The translations under genes were made by a program, and so were the position numbers. From Nonomuraea sp. NEAU-A123 (GTDB lineage Bacteria > Actinomycetota > Actinomycetes > Streptosporangiales > Streptosporangiaceae), in NCBI RefSeq assembly GCF_018603905.1, contig NZ_JAHFZZ010000024.1:62001-126000 (forward strand): a stretch of 64,000 nt of DNA, given 5' to 3'. Of the stretch, positions 17,258-26,542 are shown in pieces (the stretch's first letter is position 1; every line of letters begins with the position of its first letter). The notes below the pieces were generated by a model. That model made no database searches and was not told where the DNA came from. It worked only from the letters and a program-made list of their open reading frames with translations.

Positions 17258-19381
17258 TCATCGGGGTGCCGGGGCATTCCGCAGGAGGAGAAGGGCGATG
17301 TCGTCACTACGCTGCTCATTCGTGATCGGACCGAGGAGCAGCTCCGCCATGTCATGCAGGGCTTGGCCGGGCGCGGGGGTGAAACGGGCGGCCAGCTCGG
17401 CGATGGACTCGCCGAGGTCGCGGCCGGGTTGTTCGATGAGGCCGTCGGTGTAGAGGACCATGACCGCGCCGGGTGGCATGTTCACGTCCGTGGTGACGTA
17501 TTCGGCGTCGGGGTCGATGCCGAGCAGCAGGCCGGGGGAGGTGTCGATGACCTCGGCCGGGGCCCCGAGCAGGCCGAGCACCGGCGGCGGGTGCCCCGCG
17601 CTGGCCAGGTTGGCGGTGCGCCTGCGCGGGTCGAAGCTGATGTACAGGCAGCTGGTGAAGCGGTCGGTGGCCAGCTCAGTGAGCAGCCGGTTGGTGTGCG
17701 CGAGCACCTCGCCCGGGGCGGCGCCGGCGGTGGCGTGGGCGCGGATGGCGGTGCGTACCTGGCCCATGAGTGCGGCGGCGGTCATGTCGTGGCCTTGTAC
17801 GTCGCCGATGACGGCCGCGGCCATACTGTCGCTGAGGCGGATCAGGTCGTAGAAGTCGCCGCCGATGTCCATGCCCGGGGTGGCGGCCACATACCGGGCG
17901 GCCACGTCCAGGCCGGGGATACGGGGCAACGCGTGCGGCAGCAGGCTCGCCTGCAGGCACTGGGCGAACTGGTGCTTGTTGTCGTAGAGCCAGGCACGCT
18001 CGAACGCCTGGGTGATCAGCCCGCCGAGCGCGGTCAACATGGCCTGCTCGCTGTCGCTGAACTGATGGGGACGGTCGTAGGCGATAACGCAGGTGCCGAT
18101 GGACCGCCCCTGGGCGACCAGTGGCAGCAGCGCCCAGGCGCCCATGTTGTCGATGTGGATGGCGTCGGGGTAGGTCTGGCGGAACTCCTCCCAGGTGGCG
18201 TAGAACGCTGCTCTGCCCTCGTCATAGCCGCGCGCCCAGCGGACCGGATGGACCACCGGGCGGCCGTTGAACCCCTCCAGGCCCTGCCGGCTGTAGCCGC
18301 GTGAGGCGACCACACGCATCCGGCCGCTGTCCCAGGTGAGGATGGCCATCGCCTGGGCATCGCACACTGGCATGACGTGGTCGGCCACCAGGTCCACCAC
18401 ATCCTGCGCGGTCATCGCCCGTGCCAGGGAGACCGCCAGGTGCAACATGCCGTGTAGCCCGATCACCCGCGGACGCCGGTCGGCATCCTCCACGGGAGCC
18501 TCGGACGTGGTGGTGGGCGTGATCCGCATGGTGATACCGGGCAGGCTCGGATAGCACTGGAACAGCAGCCGCCGCCCGTCCGGGCGGCGGGCGGCGAACT
18601 GGGTGGCCCGGTGGCTGACGATCGCGGTCCGGTAGTGGTCTTCATAGATGGGGTCGTCCAGCCAGGGCAGCGCCGTGCCCAGGCGTTGGCCGACCATCCT
18701 GGACGCCTTCGCAGCCAGCAACTCCGCGGCCGGCGCCGTGATGAGGGTCACGCGCGCGTGCGTGTCCAGGTGACAGTAGCCTTCGGGCAGGCAGTTGAGA
18801 CACGCCAGCGCTGTCATTCCGGCGTACGGCCCCGGCCGGTGAGCCTGGATCGGGTCCAAGATCCGGGGCAATGGCTTTGGGATGATCGGTCGGCCCCGCT
18901 CACTCGCCCGGCGAAGCAGGTCGCCCATGCTGGCGCAGGTGTCGTCGATGACGTCGAGCTGACACCGGGTGAGCCCGGACTCGCCTCCCGTAGGCCACCC
19001 CAGGACGAACCCGCCCCAGATGGCACCACCGGAGCACACCGGAGAGGCGGCCATCGCGAAGTGGTACGGCAGCGACAGTGCCGCCGCCGGGAACTCGCGG
19101 GCCAGGGCCACCCGGTCGCTGAGCCAGAGTAGCCGCCGCTCACGCACCGAGACCGCAACGGGCACGCAATCATTCGTCCTGATCCTGGACCAGGTTCGGG
19201 CGATAGCGGCAGGAAGCCCTATCGTCGTCTCCATCTGCAGGAGCTGACGGCTTGCGTCCAGGACATACACGATGCCGAAATGGGCCCCGGCGCTGAACAC
19301 GGCTTCAATCAGCAGATCGTCCAGGCGAGACGAGTCCGCCGCCTCGCCCGGGATCGAGCGGCTACCCTGCGGTCCTGCCAC
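17258..19381 (-). CDS. GAF/PAS-sensor PP2C phosphatase (SpoIIE-RsbU type)
   Basis: A 707-residue cytoplasmic signalling protein. Residues about 20-165 form a GAF-like domain (FGIVYVLDASRQLLQMETTI). About 185-290 is PAS-like (HARVTLITAPAAELL), and about 305-470 is a second GAF domain. The C-terminal 240 residues are a SpoIIE/PP2C phosphatase with DIGGDFYDLI, VIGDVQGHDMTAAALM, LASAGHPPPVL and LYTDGLIEQPGRD, which supply the metal-binding Asp residues. Such proteins dephosphorylate anti-sigma factor antagonists to control stress sigma factors. No kinase or antagonist gene lies beside it. The start is GTG. Confidence 0.87.
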   Translation of the reverse strand: MAGPQGSRSIPGEAADSSRLDDLLIEAVFSAGAHFGIVYVLDASRQLLQMETTIGLPAAIARTWSRIRTNDCVPVAVSVRERRLLWLSDRVALAREFPAAALSLPYHFAMAASPVCSGGAIWGGFVLGWPTGGESGLTRCQLDVIDDTCASMGDLLRRASERGRPIIPKPLPRILDPIQAHRPGPYAGMTALACLNCLPEGYCHLDTHARVTLITAPAAELLAAKASRMVGQRLGTALPWLDDPIYEDHYRTAIVSHRATQFAARRPDGRRLLFQCYPSLPGITMRITPTTTSEAPVEDADRRPRVIGLHGMLHLAVSLARAMTAQDVVDLVADHVMPVCDAQAMAILTWDSGRMRVVASRGYSRQGLEGFNGRPVVHPVRWARGYDEGRAAFYATWEEFRQTYPDAIHIDNMGAWALLPLVAQGRSIGTCVIAYDRPHQFSDSEQAMLTALGGLITQAFERAWLYDNKHQFAQCLQASLLPHALPRIPGLDVAARYVAATPGMDIGGDFYDLIRLSDSMAAAVIGDVQGHDMTAAALMGQVRTAIRAHATAGAAPGEVLAHTNRLLTELATDRFTSCLYISFDPRRRTANLASAGHPPPVLGLLGAPAEVIDTSPGLLLGIDPDAEYVTTDVNMPPGAVMVLYTDGLIEQPGRDLGESIAELAARFTPAPGQALHDMAELLLGPITNEQRSDDIALLLLRNAPAPR

Positions 19382-19879
19382 AGCGTCCCCGGTTGCTGAA
19401 CCAGAAGTCTGACAAGCGTTCGATCCAGCCCATGCGGCCCAAAGTACGTGCAGAGGTTCATTGAGGGCCTAAAGAATGCGTTTTGTTTCGGTTGGTAGTG
19501 AGAAATGTGTTTGTGAGAGGTTTCGGGGCAAGAGGCTGCGGCCCAGCTCGCCAGGCAGCGGTGCGCCCCCTACATGAGCAATCTTGAGCGCGAACAGGCC
19601 GATCGCTCCGTTGGCCGCCCGCTGGTTGCGGGAGATCTTGATGCCGGGGTGCCGGGACTGGTCAGCAGGGTGGGCGTGTTGGTGCTGTCCTCGACCTCGT
19701 GGGCGAGCCTCGAATTGTGGAGCTGGTTCAACGTCCATGATCGAATCATCTGCCGGACCGCGCACGGTCTTCCAGGTCACTGTCCGGACGTGATCGGGGC
19801 AGGAAGCCACTGATCGCACGTTTCGCCAGGATCCCGCTCAAACGGGCGCGCTGCCGTCCTCACCGACCGGCGCCCGGTC
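19382..19879. other. intergenic stretch with no recognised gene
   Basis: About 500 bp. Short open frames exist on both strands, but none has a recognisable family, good codon bias or ribosome site. An AT-richer patch around 19468-19520 differs from the neighbours. It is probably eroded mobile-element DNA and promoter sequence of the SpoIIE gene. Confidence 0.5.
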
Positions 19880-19990
19880 ATGGCCAGCGCCAAACACAAC
19901 GAGCTGATCGCCCGCGAGGCGGAGATCCGGAACGAATTGCAGAGCGGCTTGCGCGACATGGCCCTGAGGATGGATGCGAGCCGCCCGTGA
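19880..19990 (+). CDS. very small helical protein or C-terminal fragment
   Basis: From ATG 19880 the frame gives 36 residues rich in Glu, Arg, Ala and Leu (ASAKHNELIAREAEIRNELQ), predicted as one amphipathic helix or coiled coil. The frame is open further upstream, so this may be the end of a larger, degraded gene. Its stop overlaps the next small gene by GTGA, which supports real translation coupling. I recognise no family; it may be phage- or element-derived. Confidence 0.4.
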   Translation: MASAKHNELIAREAEIRNELQSGLRDMALRMDASRP

Positions 19991-20163
19991 GCGACATCAG
20001 TGTGGATCTGGAAGCCGTCGCCGCCCGGTTGAAGCAGCGGATGGGGGATGCCGTGTACGAGGCGGCTGTCCTGTCTGTCGCGCTGGACGGCGTTCGAGCC
20101 GAACGCGACGAACTCGCCGCCGAGAACAAGCGGCTGCGTGGCGTTCCGGAGCCGGGCGTCTAA
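19987..20163 (+). CDS. small coiled-coil protein
   Basis: Encodes 58 residues from GTG 19987: VSDISVDLEAVAARLKQ, then AALDGV-like helix sequence and RAERDELAAENKRL with heptad spacing typical of a coiled coil. It overlaps the preceding small gene by 4 bp. I recognise no family. Pairs like this occur in phages and integrative elements, which fits the recombinase remnant that follows at 20.8 kb. Confidence 0.45.
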   Translation: MSDISVDLEAVAARLKQRMGDAVYEAAVLSVALDGVRAERDELAAENKRLRGVPEPGV

Positions 20164-20197
20164 CCGCCGTATCGAGGCGGGCACTGCGGCTGCTGCA

Positions 20198-20692
20198 TCA
20201 GTTGAGGGTCCATTCGCCCTTTTGATCAGCGAAACCGCTGTTCAGCGCGAACTGGAATTTGACCAGCTTCGCCGACTCCGGCACCTCGAACACGACCATG
20301 CCCTTGCGAGAATCACCCGCGTTGATCGTCGCGCTGCCGCCGAACGCCTGGCCTTCCCGCACCCCATAGATGGTCGACCGGTACTGCTGGCTCTCGCCGT
20401 CGATCAGCATGGCCCCGTTTCCCGGAGCGTCGCTGTATACGGCCTGGCCCACGTTGGCGAGCGTTACCTGAACGGCGACGAACTTGTTGCCAATCTTCGG
20501 CTTCAGGAAGTCCTGTGCCGGCGAGGCGGGGTTCACCAGCTGGTTCACCGTCACGGTCATTTTCAGCCCGGGATCCGTTCCCTGCAGAGTGATAGAGCCG
20601 CCGACCGCCGCTGTCGACGGCTCCTTCTTCGCCGCCTCCGCCGCAGTCTCTTCTGTCGGCTGCTTCGACGCTTCTACCTGCTGGGCCACGCA
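20198..20692 (-). pseudogene. DUF4352-domain extracellular protein, 5' end lost
   Basis: The C-terminal 130 residues match a DUF4352 (telokin-like) fold: GSITLQGTDPGLKMTVTVNQ, FVAVQVTLANVGQAVYSD, and VFEVPESAKLVKFQFAL. A short Gln/Glu/Thr linker precedes it. Relatives are lipoproteins with a signal peptide and lipobox, but here the region upstream of about 20692 is unrelated sequence, so the export signal is missing. Small open frames on both strands around 20.7-20.8 kb show that this is a recombination junction. Confidence 0.65.
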
Positions 20693-20814
20693 CACGCCGT
20701 CCTCGACTGCCTTCTGAAGGCGGCAATGCGTCCCGACGTTCCCACCTCGCTCGCCGCGACCGACCTCGACTTCGCGGCGGCACGCTTGAACGCCCTGTCT
20801 CCGGCCCATTGAGT

Positions 20815-22070
20815 TCGGCGGGATCAGTAAAGGCGAGCGAAACCGGATCAAGACCCGGGTCCGTACGGCAATGGCGGCGCAGGCCAAGGTGGAGGGCCGC
20901 TATCTCGGAGGCCGGCCGCCATACGGTTACCGGCTTGCGGATGCCGGTCCGCATCCCAACCCGTCCAAGGCTGCCGACGGAAAGCGGCTCCACAGGCTGG
21001 AACCCGACCCGGTAACTGCGCCGGTTGTCGGCCGGATCTTCGCAGAGTTTGTTAGAGGCAAGGGTCTGCTGGCCATCGCCGAGAGCCTCACTCGCGACGG
21101 GATCCTGTGTCCTTCGGCGTACGACCGGGCACGCAACTCCCATCGAAGCGGCATCGCCTGGTCGAAAGCCGCCGTGCGCGCGATCCTGCTCAACCCTCGC
21201 TACACGGGGATGCAGGTGTGGAACCGTCAGCACAAGGACGAGATCCTCATCGACGTCAACGATGTTGCGCTCGGCCACACCACCAAGCTCCGGTGGAACG
21301 ATCAGGAGAGCTGGATCTGGTCGGAGAACGCTACGCATGAGGCGCTCGTAAGCGACGAGGCCCATGCACAGGTTCAAGCTCTGCTGGTGGTCTCTAGAAG
21401 TGCTGCAGAAGGACGCAAGCTCCGCCGGACACCATGTCCCTACATCTTCAGAGGCCGGCTTTTCTGTGGCATCTGTTATCGGCGGATGCAGGGAAGCTGG
21501 AACAACAACAAGGCGCCGCACTACCGTTGCAAGTTCTCCAGGGAGTACGCGCAGGCCAATAGCGTGAAGCATCCACTATCTGTCTACGTGCGCGAGGAGC
21601 TGATCGTCGAGCCGCTCGATCGTTGGCTGGCCACGGCTTTCGACCCAGAGCAGTTCCCGACGACGATCCAGGCCATGACCGACTCGCAACTCGCGAGTGA
21701 CCATCGGCTGGCCGCCGTGAAGCTGCCCGCCAAGCCGTCACCGAGTGAGAGCGCAAGCTGGTGGGCTATCGCGCAGTTCTTGATGCCGGGATCGACCCGG
21801 TGGTGGTCGCCGGCTGGATCGCCGAGACAGAAGCCAAGCGAAAGGTCGAGCAGGTGCTCCTGGACCAGGCGATCACCAAGGTTCCTAGAAGACTCACCGA
21901 GGAGGAGATCGCTGCCATGGCTACGAAGCTCGGCGACCTTCGAAAACTGCTCCACAGCGCCGATCCACAGGACAAAGCTGATGTGTACGAGCAGCTCGGC
22001 CTGCATATGACCTACGACCCGGCCCGGAAAACAGTGATTGCCAGAGCTCAGCTCAGGCGATCATGTACCA
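20815..22070 (+). pseudogene. large serine recombinase, N-terminally truncated and frameshifted
   Basis: Matches the middle and C-terminal parts of an actinobacterial recombinase-family integrase: RIKTRVRTAMAAQAKVEGRY, LGGRPPYGYRLADAGPHPN, the recombinase domain with WSKAAVRAILLNPRYTG, and a zinc ribbon (LFCGICYRRM..HYRCKF). The N-terminal resolvase domain with the catalytic Ser is absent. One base is shifted near 21740; the coiled-coil tail continues in the next frame (RKLVGYRAVLDAGIDPVVVA to HMTYDPARKTVIARAQL). The natural stop is lost near 22070. It is not functional. Confidence 0.8.
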
Positions 22071-22112
22071 AATTGTGTCCGAGGCCGGTTCGTGCGGGCT
22101 CAGGCGGCGAAG

Positions 22113-23009
22113 TCAGGCGTCTCCCAGGCGTACTCGGCCGCCGTACGCGGCCAGCAGGGCGTCGTTGTGCGCGTCGCCTCCAGGGGTGTTGGCGGATCTG
22201 TAGACGGGCGGCGCCTGCCCGGCGGTCAGGAACCGGCCCACCACGTCGGCGACCAGGAGCTGGGCGATCAGGACGCCGGTCAAGTTCGACACGGGGCAGA
22301 CGGCGCCGCCGCCGGGCAACGGAAGGGCCGCGTCCCCGTACGGTGCGCCGTTGTTAATGACCACGTCGGCCAGCTCGGCCAGTCGCTCCCGCCCACCGGA
22401 GTCGCTCCCGGCACCGGCGTTGGCGCCGGTACCTGCGTCAGCGTTAACTCCGCCACCGCCACCGGAGTCGGTGGTGGCACCTGCGTCGGCGTTAGCTTTG
22501 CCATCGCCACCGGCACCCACATTGGTACCGGCATCGGCCCGCTCGCGTGTGGCGGCCTCGGTCGTGTGCGCCCTCGAGGTGATCGCGATCACCGGGTGTC
22601 CGCGTTCGCCCGCCAGACGGGCCATCTCGACGATCGTGGCGTTGCCGCCGGAGTTCGAGATGATTACGAAGACGTCGTTGGGTCCGATCTCGGCCAGCTC
22701 CCAGATACGCAGGGCCAGTCCCGGTTCCCGTTCGATCTTCGGGTCGAGGATGTCCTGCGATGAGGCGTCGCCGTAGTAGGCGAGGTCGCGGATGCCCAGC
22801 TGGTTCGCGGGCACCAGACCACCGGCCCGGCCGACCAGCTCCAGCGCGACCGCCCTGGAGTGCCCCGTGCCGAACGCCTGCACCACTCCACCGGCCCGCA
22901 ACGCGTCGTAGACCAGGCGACCGGCCCGCCCGATCGCCTCCCGCTCCGCGTCGAGCACCCGCTCGACGGCTGTCCTGGCGACGTCCGCGTACTCGCTCTG
23001 GCCGATCAC
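22113..23009 (-). CDS. SIS-domain sugar isomerase-like protein (UPF0309 type)
   Basis: A 298-residue protein with a sugar isomerase (SIS) fold: VVQAFGTGHSRAVALEL near residue 42, FVIISNSGGNATIVEMARLA near 112, and HPVIAITSR. The last part (AYGGR end) is typical of the UPF0309/YhfA-like group. Between residues about 150 and 208 lies a Gly/Ala/Asp-rich low-complexity insertion not usual in the fold. It lies 19 bp after the ceramidase-like gene and forms one operon with it, the kinase and AraC, suggesting uptake or breakdown of a phosphorylated amino sugar or sugar ether. The exact substrate is unknown. Confidence 0.8.
   Translation of the reverse strand: MIGQSEYADVARTAVERVLDAEREAIGRAGRLVYDALRAGGVVQAFGTGHSRAVALELVGRAGGLVPANQLGIRDLAYYGDASSQDILDPKIEREPGLALRIWELAEIGPNDVFVIISNSGGNATIVEMARLAGERGHPVIAITSRAHTTEAATRERADAGTNVGAGGDGKANADAGATTDSGGGGGVNADAGTGANAGAGSDSGGRERLAELADVVINNGAPYGDAALPLPGGGAVCPVSNLTGVLIAQLLVADVVGRFLTAGQAPPVYRSANTPGGDAHNDALLAAYGGRVRLGDA
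22391..22553 (-). repeat. degenerate in-frame tandem repeat, about 48-nt unit, in SIS gene
   Basis: Repeated blocks begin with ACCGGAGTCG on the top strand and contain ACCTGCGTC(A/G)GCGTTA twice. They encode alternating DAG, NADAG and SGGGG segments. Unit lengths vary (about 48 and 66 nt) but stay multiples of three, so the enzyme frame is kept. Confidence 0.6.
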
Positions 23010-23028
23010 ATGTCCTCCAGCAGTTCGA

Positions 23029-24507
23029 TCACATGTCCTCCAGTAGTTGGCGTGCGGCCTCGGCCAGCGCCTCGGCGCTGCCCGGAGCCACCTGGCTCAC
23101 CAGCACTTCGTACTCGGCCCGCTCGTATGCCTCGGCGGTCGGCAGGTAGCCGGGATAACCGTTGACGTATCCCAGCACCATGACCGGCCCCCCTGGGGCG
23201 ATGCTCTCCGCCACGGCGAGGAACGGTTCGCCGGGCAGCCCTACCACGGACAACTCCCCGAGGCGGGCGGCGTGCACGTGCACACCGATCGGGTCTTCCC
23301 GCCCGCTGCGGTCCGGACGCGCCCGGACCCCCTCCAGCCTGCTGCGGGCAAGCCGGACAGCGACCGGATCGCCGCTGGCCTCGGCCGCGCGTAGATCAGC
23401 GGCCAACGCGGCCAGATCCACTGCCCGATCGTCGGCCGGACCCTCGATCGGATCTCCGGCCCAGTCCCTGGCCGGACTCTCGATCGGACCCACGGCCGGA
23501 CCCTCGACCGGATCCGCGGCCCGATCCCCGGCCGGATCCACTGGCACGGAGCCGGGTCCCTCGCCGAGCCGTGCCGGGGCGAGTTCCAGCCGCCGTACCG
23601 CCCACGCGATCCCGGAGCCCGCCGACCAGGCGCGGGCCGGGGGTTCCCGCAGTAGCTCCAGGCAGCGGTCGGCGACTATCGCGGCGAGGCGGTCCAGCTC
23701 GGCTGCGTCCTGGCTGCGGCGGGTGTGGCGGGTGCTGATGTCGCCTGCCGCGCCGGTGGCGACCAGTGCCCACACGTCCGGGCCGAGCCTCGCGCGCAGC
23801 GCCCGCCGTACGGCACCGACCAGGTCGGCGCTGACCAGACGGCTGGCGGCGGGTAGCACCGTGGGATGAACGGGCAGCACCACCAGCACACCTGCGAGCC
23901 GCCCATCCTCGCCCGCCTCGTCGCGGTTGGCGGGTCGCTCGTTCTCACCGGTGCCATTGCGGTTGGCGAGTCGTTCGTTGTTGCCCGCCTCGTCACAGCC
24001 GACGAGCCGTCCGTCCTCATTCGGCCGGTGGCGGACGGCGATCACGGTGAGTGGGACCACTGCCGGTGCCGACGGTCGGCTGCGGTCCGCGCCGACCCCG
24101 TGTAGTTCGCCGTGGCGTGCTTCCCCGTCGCATCGGTGCTCGTCCTCGATCGCCCGTCGTACGGCCGTGCCCACTGCGTCGGTGAGCCGGTCGAGCCATG
24201 GGGCGGGGGTCGGCCCTCCGCCGGGCACGCAGCCGGTCTCCGGGCCTGAGTGGGTGTGGCTGGCCGCCAGCCACAGCTCGCAGCCGAGTGAGCGGGCGTC
24301 CGATCTGACCCGGTGGGCCAGGTCCTCGTTCACGCAGATGATGTCGGCGGTCGCCAGCGCGAAGCGGCGTTCGCCGTCGAACCAGGTGATCGCGTCCACC
24401 GACAGCGGGTCCAGCAGGCCCGCCGATGGGCCGGGACGGTCGAGGTAGCCGCCCATTGGCGTGCCGTCGGGAACGGGGAGGTCCGCCCTGCCATGGCCCA
24501 CTCTCAT
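23029..24507 (-). CDS. neutral/alkaline ceramidase-like protein
   Basis: A 492-residue protein resembling the N-terminal domain of neutral ceramidases: MRVGHGRADLPVPDGTPMGG at the start, ASHTHSGPE (about 80) with the metal-binding His pair, VATGAAGDIS with an Asp, and GLPGEPFLAV near 430. Relatives act on amide-linked lipids or have unknown substrates. It lacks an obvious signal peptide. The start at ATG 24507 overlaps the kinase stop by ATGA. Two low-complexity repeat insertions are present (about residues 165-206 and 320-368). The neighbours suggest a role in catabolism of an N-acylated sugar, but this is inference. Confidence 0.7.
   Translation of the reverse strand: MRVGHGRADLPVPDGTPMGGYLDRPGPSAGLLDPLSVDAITWFDGERRFALATADIICVNEDLAHRVRSDARSLGCELWLAASHTHSGPETGCVPGGGPTPAPWLDRLTDAVGTAVRRAIEDEHRCDGEARHGELHGVGADRSRPSAPAVVPLTVIAVRHRPNEDGRLVGCDEAGNNERLANRNGTGENERPANRDEAGEDGRLAGVLVVLPVHPTVLPAASRLVSADLVGAVRRALRARLGPDVWALVATGAAGDISTRHTRRSQDAAELDRLAAIVADRCLELLREPPARAWSAGSGIAWAVRRLELAPARLGEGPGSVPVDPAGDRAADPVEGPAVGPIESPARDWAGDPIEGPADDRAVDLAALAADLRAAEASGDPVAVRLARSRLEGVRARPDRSGREDPIGVHVHAARLGELSVVGLPGEPFLAVAESIAPGGPVMVLGYVNGYPGYLPTAEAYERAEYEVLVSQVAPGSAEALAEAARQLLEDM
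23890..24015 (-). repeat. 36-nt in-frame tandem repeats in ceramidase-like gene
   Basis: Three full 12-residue units lie end to end: DGRLVGCDEAGN, NERLANRNGTGE and NERPANRDEAGE, then a partial DGRLAG. The unit length equals that of the repeat in the LysR gene at 40.9 kb although the sequence is different. A second 12-residue repeat (DPVEGPA / DPIEGPA type) lies downstream in the same gene, about 23405-23545. Confidence 0.75.
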
Positions 24508-25436
24508 CGCCGCACCGTCCTGATCATCGTTCCGTAGGGTCCCCGTTCTTCGGCGGCGGCCAGCAGGGCGGCGCCCGCGAGGCTGTCGCCGGCCGGTGGT
24601 CGGAGGCGGGCCTGGGGGAGGAGGCCGGCCAGTTCCGCCTCGAACCTGGCCCGTAGCGTCGGGTCGCGTAACAGCCGGCCGGTCCACGCCACGGGCACCT
24701 CCGCGTCGCCGGGGAAGGCGCGGGCGGCCGCCGCCGCCGTGGCCGCCAGCTCGCGGGCCGCCTCGCTTACGATGGCGCGGGCCGTGTCATCGCAGGCTAG
24801 GTCGCCATGAGCCGGGTTGTCACGGGCCAGGTTGTCACGGGCCAGTTCGAGTACGTGCAGGGCGAAGCCCGCCACCTGTGCCACGCCGTCCGGTGACAGG
24901 TAGAGCCTGGCGGGTAGGCCGGCCAGGTCGCCGAAGACGTCGTGGGCCCGCTGGGTGAGTGGGCCGCTCGGGGTGCGGCCGTCGAATCCTCGGGCGGCTG
25001 CCTCCAGTCCGCGCCGCCCGATCCAGTAGCCGCCGCCCGCGTCGCCGTACAGGAACCCCCACCCGTCCACCTGCCGTGTACCGCCGTCGGTGCTCACGCC
25101 CAGGGCGATCGCGCCCGTGCCCGCTGCCAGCACGACGCCCGGTCCGCCCGAGAACGCGCCCGCGTGCGAGGTGACGACGTCCGTGGTGATCATCACCCGC
25201 CGGGCCGTCCCGAGCAGCCGGGTGGCCAGGCCTTCCGGGTCGTCGAGGATGGTGGTCAGGCCGAGGCAGACGGTGTCGAGGTCGCCCCAGCCGTCGCCGA
25301 TCCGTGACAGCACCGCCTCCACCGGTGAGCCCTCGGCATAGGACAGGCCGGGCCTCTCGTACACCTCCCGGATCCGGCCGCCGGTCGCGAGGCCGAGGCG
25401 CAGGCCCGTCTGGCCGCCGTCGATCGCCAGGTCCAC
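24504..25436 (-). CDS. N-acetylglucosamine kinase-like protein (BadF/BadG fold)
   Basis: A 310-residue ATPase of the actin-like (ASKHA) fold. The N-terminal phosphate motif is LAIDGGQTGLRLGLA. Further motifs are VVLAAGTGAIALGV, GWGFLYGDAGGGYWIGR and VAWTGRLLRD, as in GlcNAc kinases. It should phosphorylate an amino sugar with ATP in the cytoplasm. GTG 25436 is preferred for its GGAGGG site; GTG 25457, overlapping the AraC stop, is also possible. It carries a 15-nt tandem repeat (LARDN units) at 24771-24845. Confidence 0.8.
   Translation of the reverse strand: MDLAIDGGQTGLRLGLATGGRIREVYERPGLSYAEGSPVEAVLSRIGDGWGDLDTVCLGLTTILDDPEGLATRLLGTARRVMITTDVVTSHAGAFSGGPGVVLAAGTGAIALGVSTDGGTRQVDGWGFLYGDAGGGYWIGRRGLEAAARGFDGRTPSGPLTQRAHDVFGDLAGLPARLYLSPDGVAQVAGFALHVLELARDNLARDNPAHGDLACDDTARAIVSEAARELAATAAAAARAFPGDAEVPVAWTGRLLRDPTLRARFEAELAGLLPQARLRPPAGDSLAGAALLAAAEERGPYGTMIRTVRR
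24771..24845 (-). repeat. 15-nt in-frame tandem repeat in kinase gene
   Basis: Five 15-nt units encode LARDN, LARDN, PAHGD, LACDD and TARAI. The first two are identical at the DNA level (GTTGTCACGGGCCAG on the top strand) and the rest are diverged. They lie on the surface loop after VLE. Confidence 0.7.
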
Positions 25437-25453
25437 GTGCCCTCCATGACGAA

Positions 25454-26533
25454 TCACGAGCCGGGCCGGAGCCCGGCCCTTCGGTACTCGGTCGGGGAAC
25501 ACCCGACATGCCGCCTGAACGCGCCGCGCAGCGCCTTCGCGCTCAGGTAGCCGGTGCGGGCGGCGATCACGTCGACGGGCAGCGGCGAGGTGGTCAGCAG
25601 CCGGCGCGCGTGCCGCAACCGCAGGCCGGTGAGGTGGCGCAGGAAGGTGGTGCGGCGCTCCTCGGCGAACAGGTGTGAGATGTAGAACGGGCTCGCGTTC
25701 ACCGCCTCCGCCACCGTCGTCAGGCGCAGGCCCGGGTCGGTGTAGTGCTCGGCCAGGTACGCCTCGGCCAGCGTGAGCACGTCCCGGCGCGGCGGCGGGG
25801 GCATCAGTCGGCCGAGTGTCTCGCGCAGCCAGATGTGCAGGTAGGAGCGCTCGTGGATGTCGCCGACCGAGACGATGTCCTCGATCGGCAGCCGGGCGCA
25901 CGCCTCCACCCAGTCGGTCGAGCCGTCGGTCAGCCTGGACCGGTTGGCCACGTCCACCACGAACAGCAGCTGCCCGATGAGCCAGTTGCGCAGCGTCCGG
26001 GGGTCCACGTCCCGCTCGCGGGCGCACCGGTCCACCCATCCCGCCAGCAGCCCGGCCGCGCCGTTGCGGTCGCCGGCCCGTACCCGCCTGGAGAGTTCCT
26101 GCTCGATGCGGACGGGAGGCGCGAGCGCCGCCCGCGCGGGCGGCGGCGGGGCGATCACCCGGTCGCCGCCGAGCACGAGCTTGTAGTCGTTGGCCAGCCT
26201 GGCGTCGCGCTCGGCCGCGCCGCGGCCGTCCAGGCTCGGCGAGCCGAGGCTGACGGTGGCGGTCCAGGCCGTCTCGCGCACCATGTGCGCGCGCACCTCC
26301 TCCGCCAGCGCCGCCGCGTCGCTCATCAGGGCGTCAGGGTCGGCTCCGGTCAGCAGGACGAGCCACTCCTCGGGCGGCTGCGGGCGGCAGGTGGCCCCGG
26401 GGCGGCCGCGGGTGGCCGCCCGCACCACCTGGTCGGCCTGCTGGAGCTGGCGGCGCGCCCACGACCTTCCCCGAGCCTGCTCGGACGCCATGTAGTCGTC
26501 GATGTCCACCAGCGCAGCCACAGCGTAGTCCAT
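25454..26533 (-). CDS. AraC-family transcriptional regulator
   Basis: A 359-residue regulator. Residues 1-130 resemble a degenerate nucleotide-cyclase/GGDEF-like sensor (VDIDDYMASEQARGRS, ARLANDYKLVLGGDRVI). A helical linker follows, and residues about 255-355 form the AraC DNA-binding domain with two helix-turn-helix units (LRLTTVAEAVNASPFYISHLF and VDVIAARTGYLSAKALRGAF). It is the first gene of the kinase-ceramidase-SIS operon and probably controls it. The motif ACCGAAATTTG lies 18 bp upstream of its start and again in the divergent promoter at 27.43 kb. Confidence 0.85.
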   Translation of the reverse strand: MDYAVAALVDIDDYMASEQARGRSWARRQLQQADQVVRAATRGRPGATCRPQPPEEWLVLLTGADPDALMSDAAALAEEVRAHMVRETAWTATVSLGSPSLDGRGAAERDARLANDYKLVLGGDRVIAPPPPARAALAPPVRIEQELSRRVRAGDRNGAAGLLAGWVDRCARERDVDPRTLRNWLIGQLLFVVDVANRSRLTDGSTDWVEACARLPIEDIVSVGDIHERSYLHIWLRETLGRLMPPPPRRDVLTLAEAYLAEHYTDPGLRLTTVAEAVNASPFYISHLFAEERRTTFLRHLTGLRLRHARRLLTTSPLPVDVIAARTGYLSAKALRGAFRRHVGCSPTEYRRAGLRPGS

Positions 26534-26542
26534 CCCCCTACT

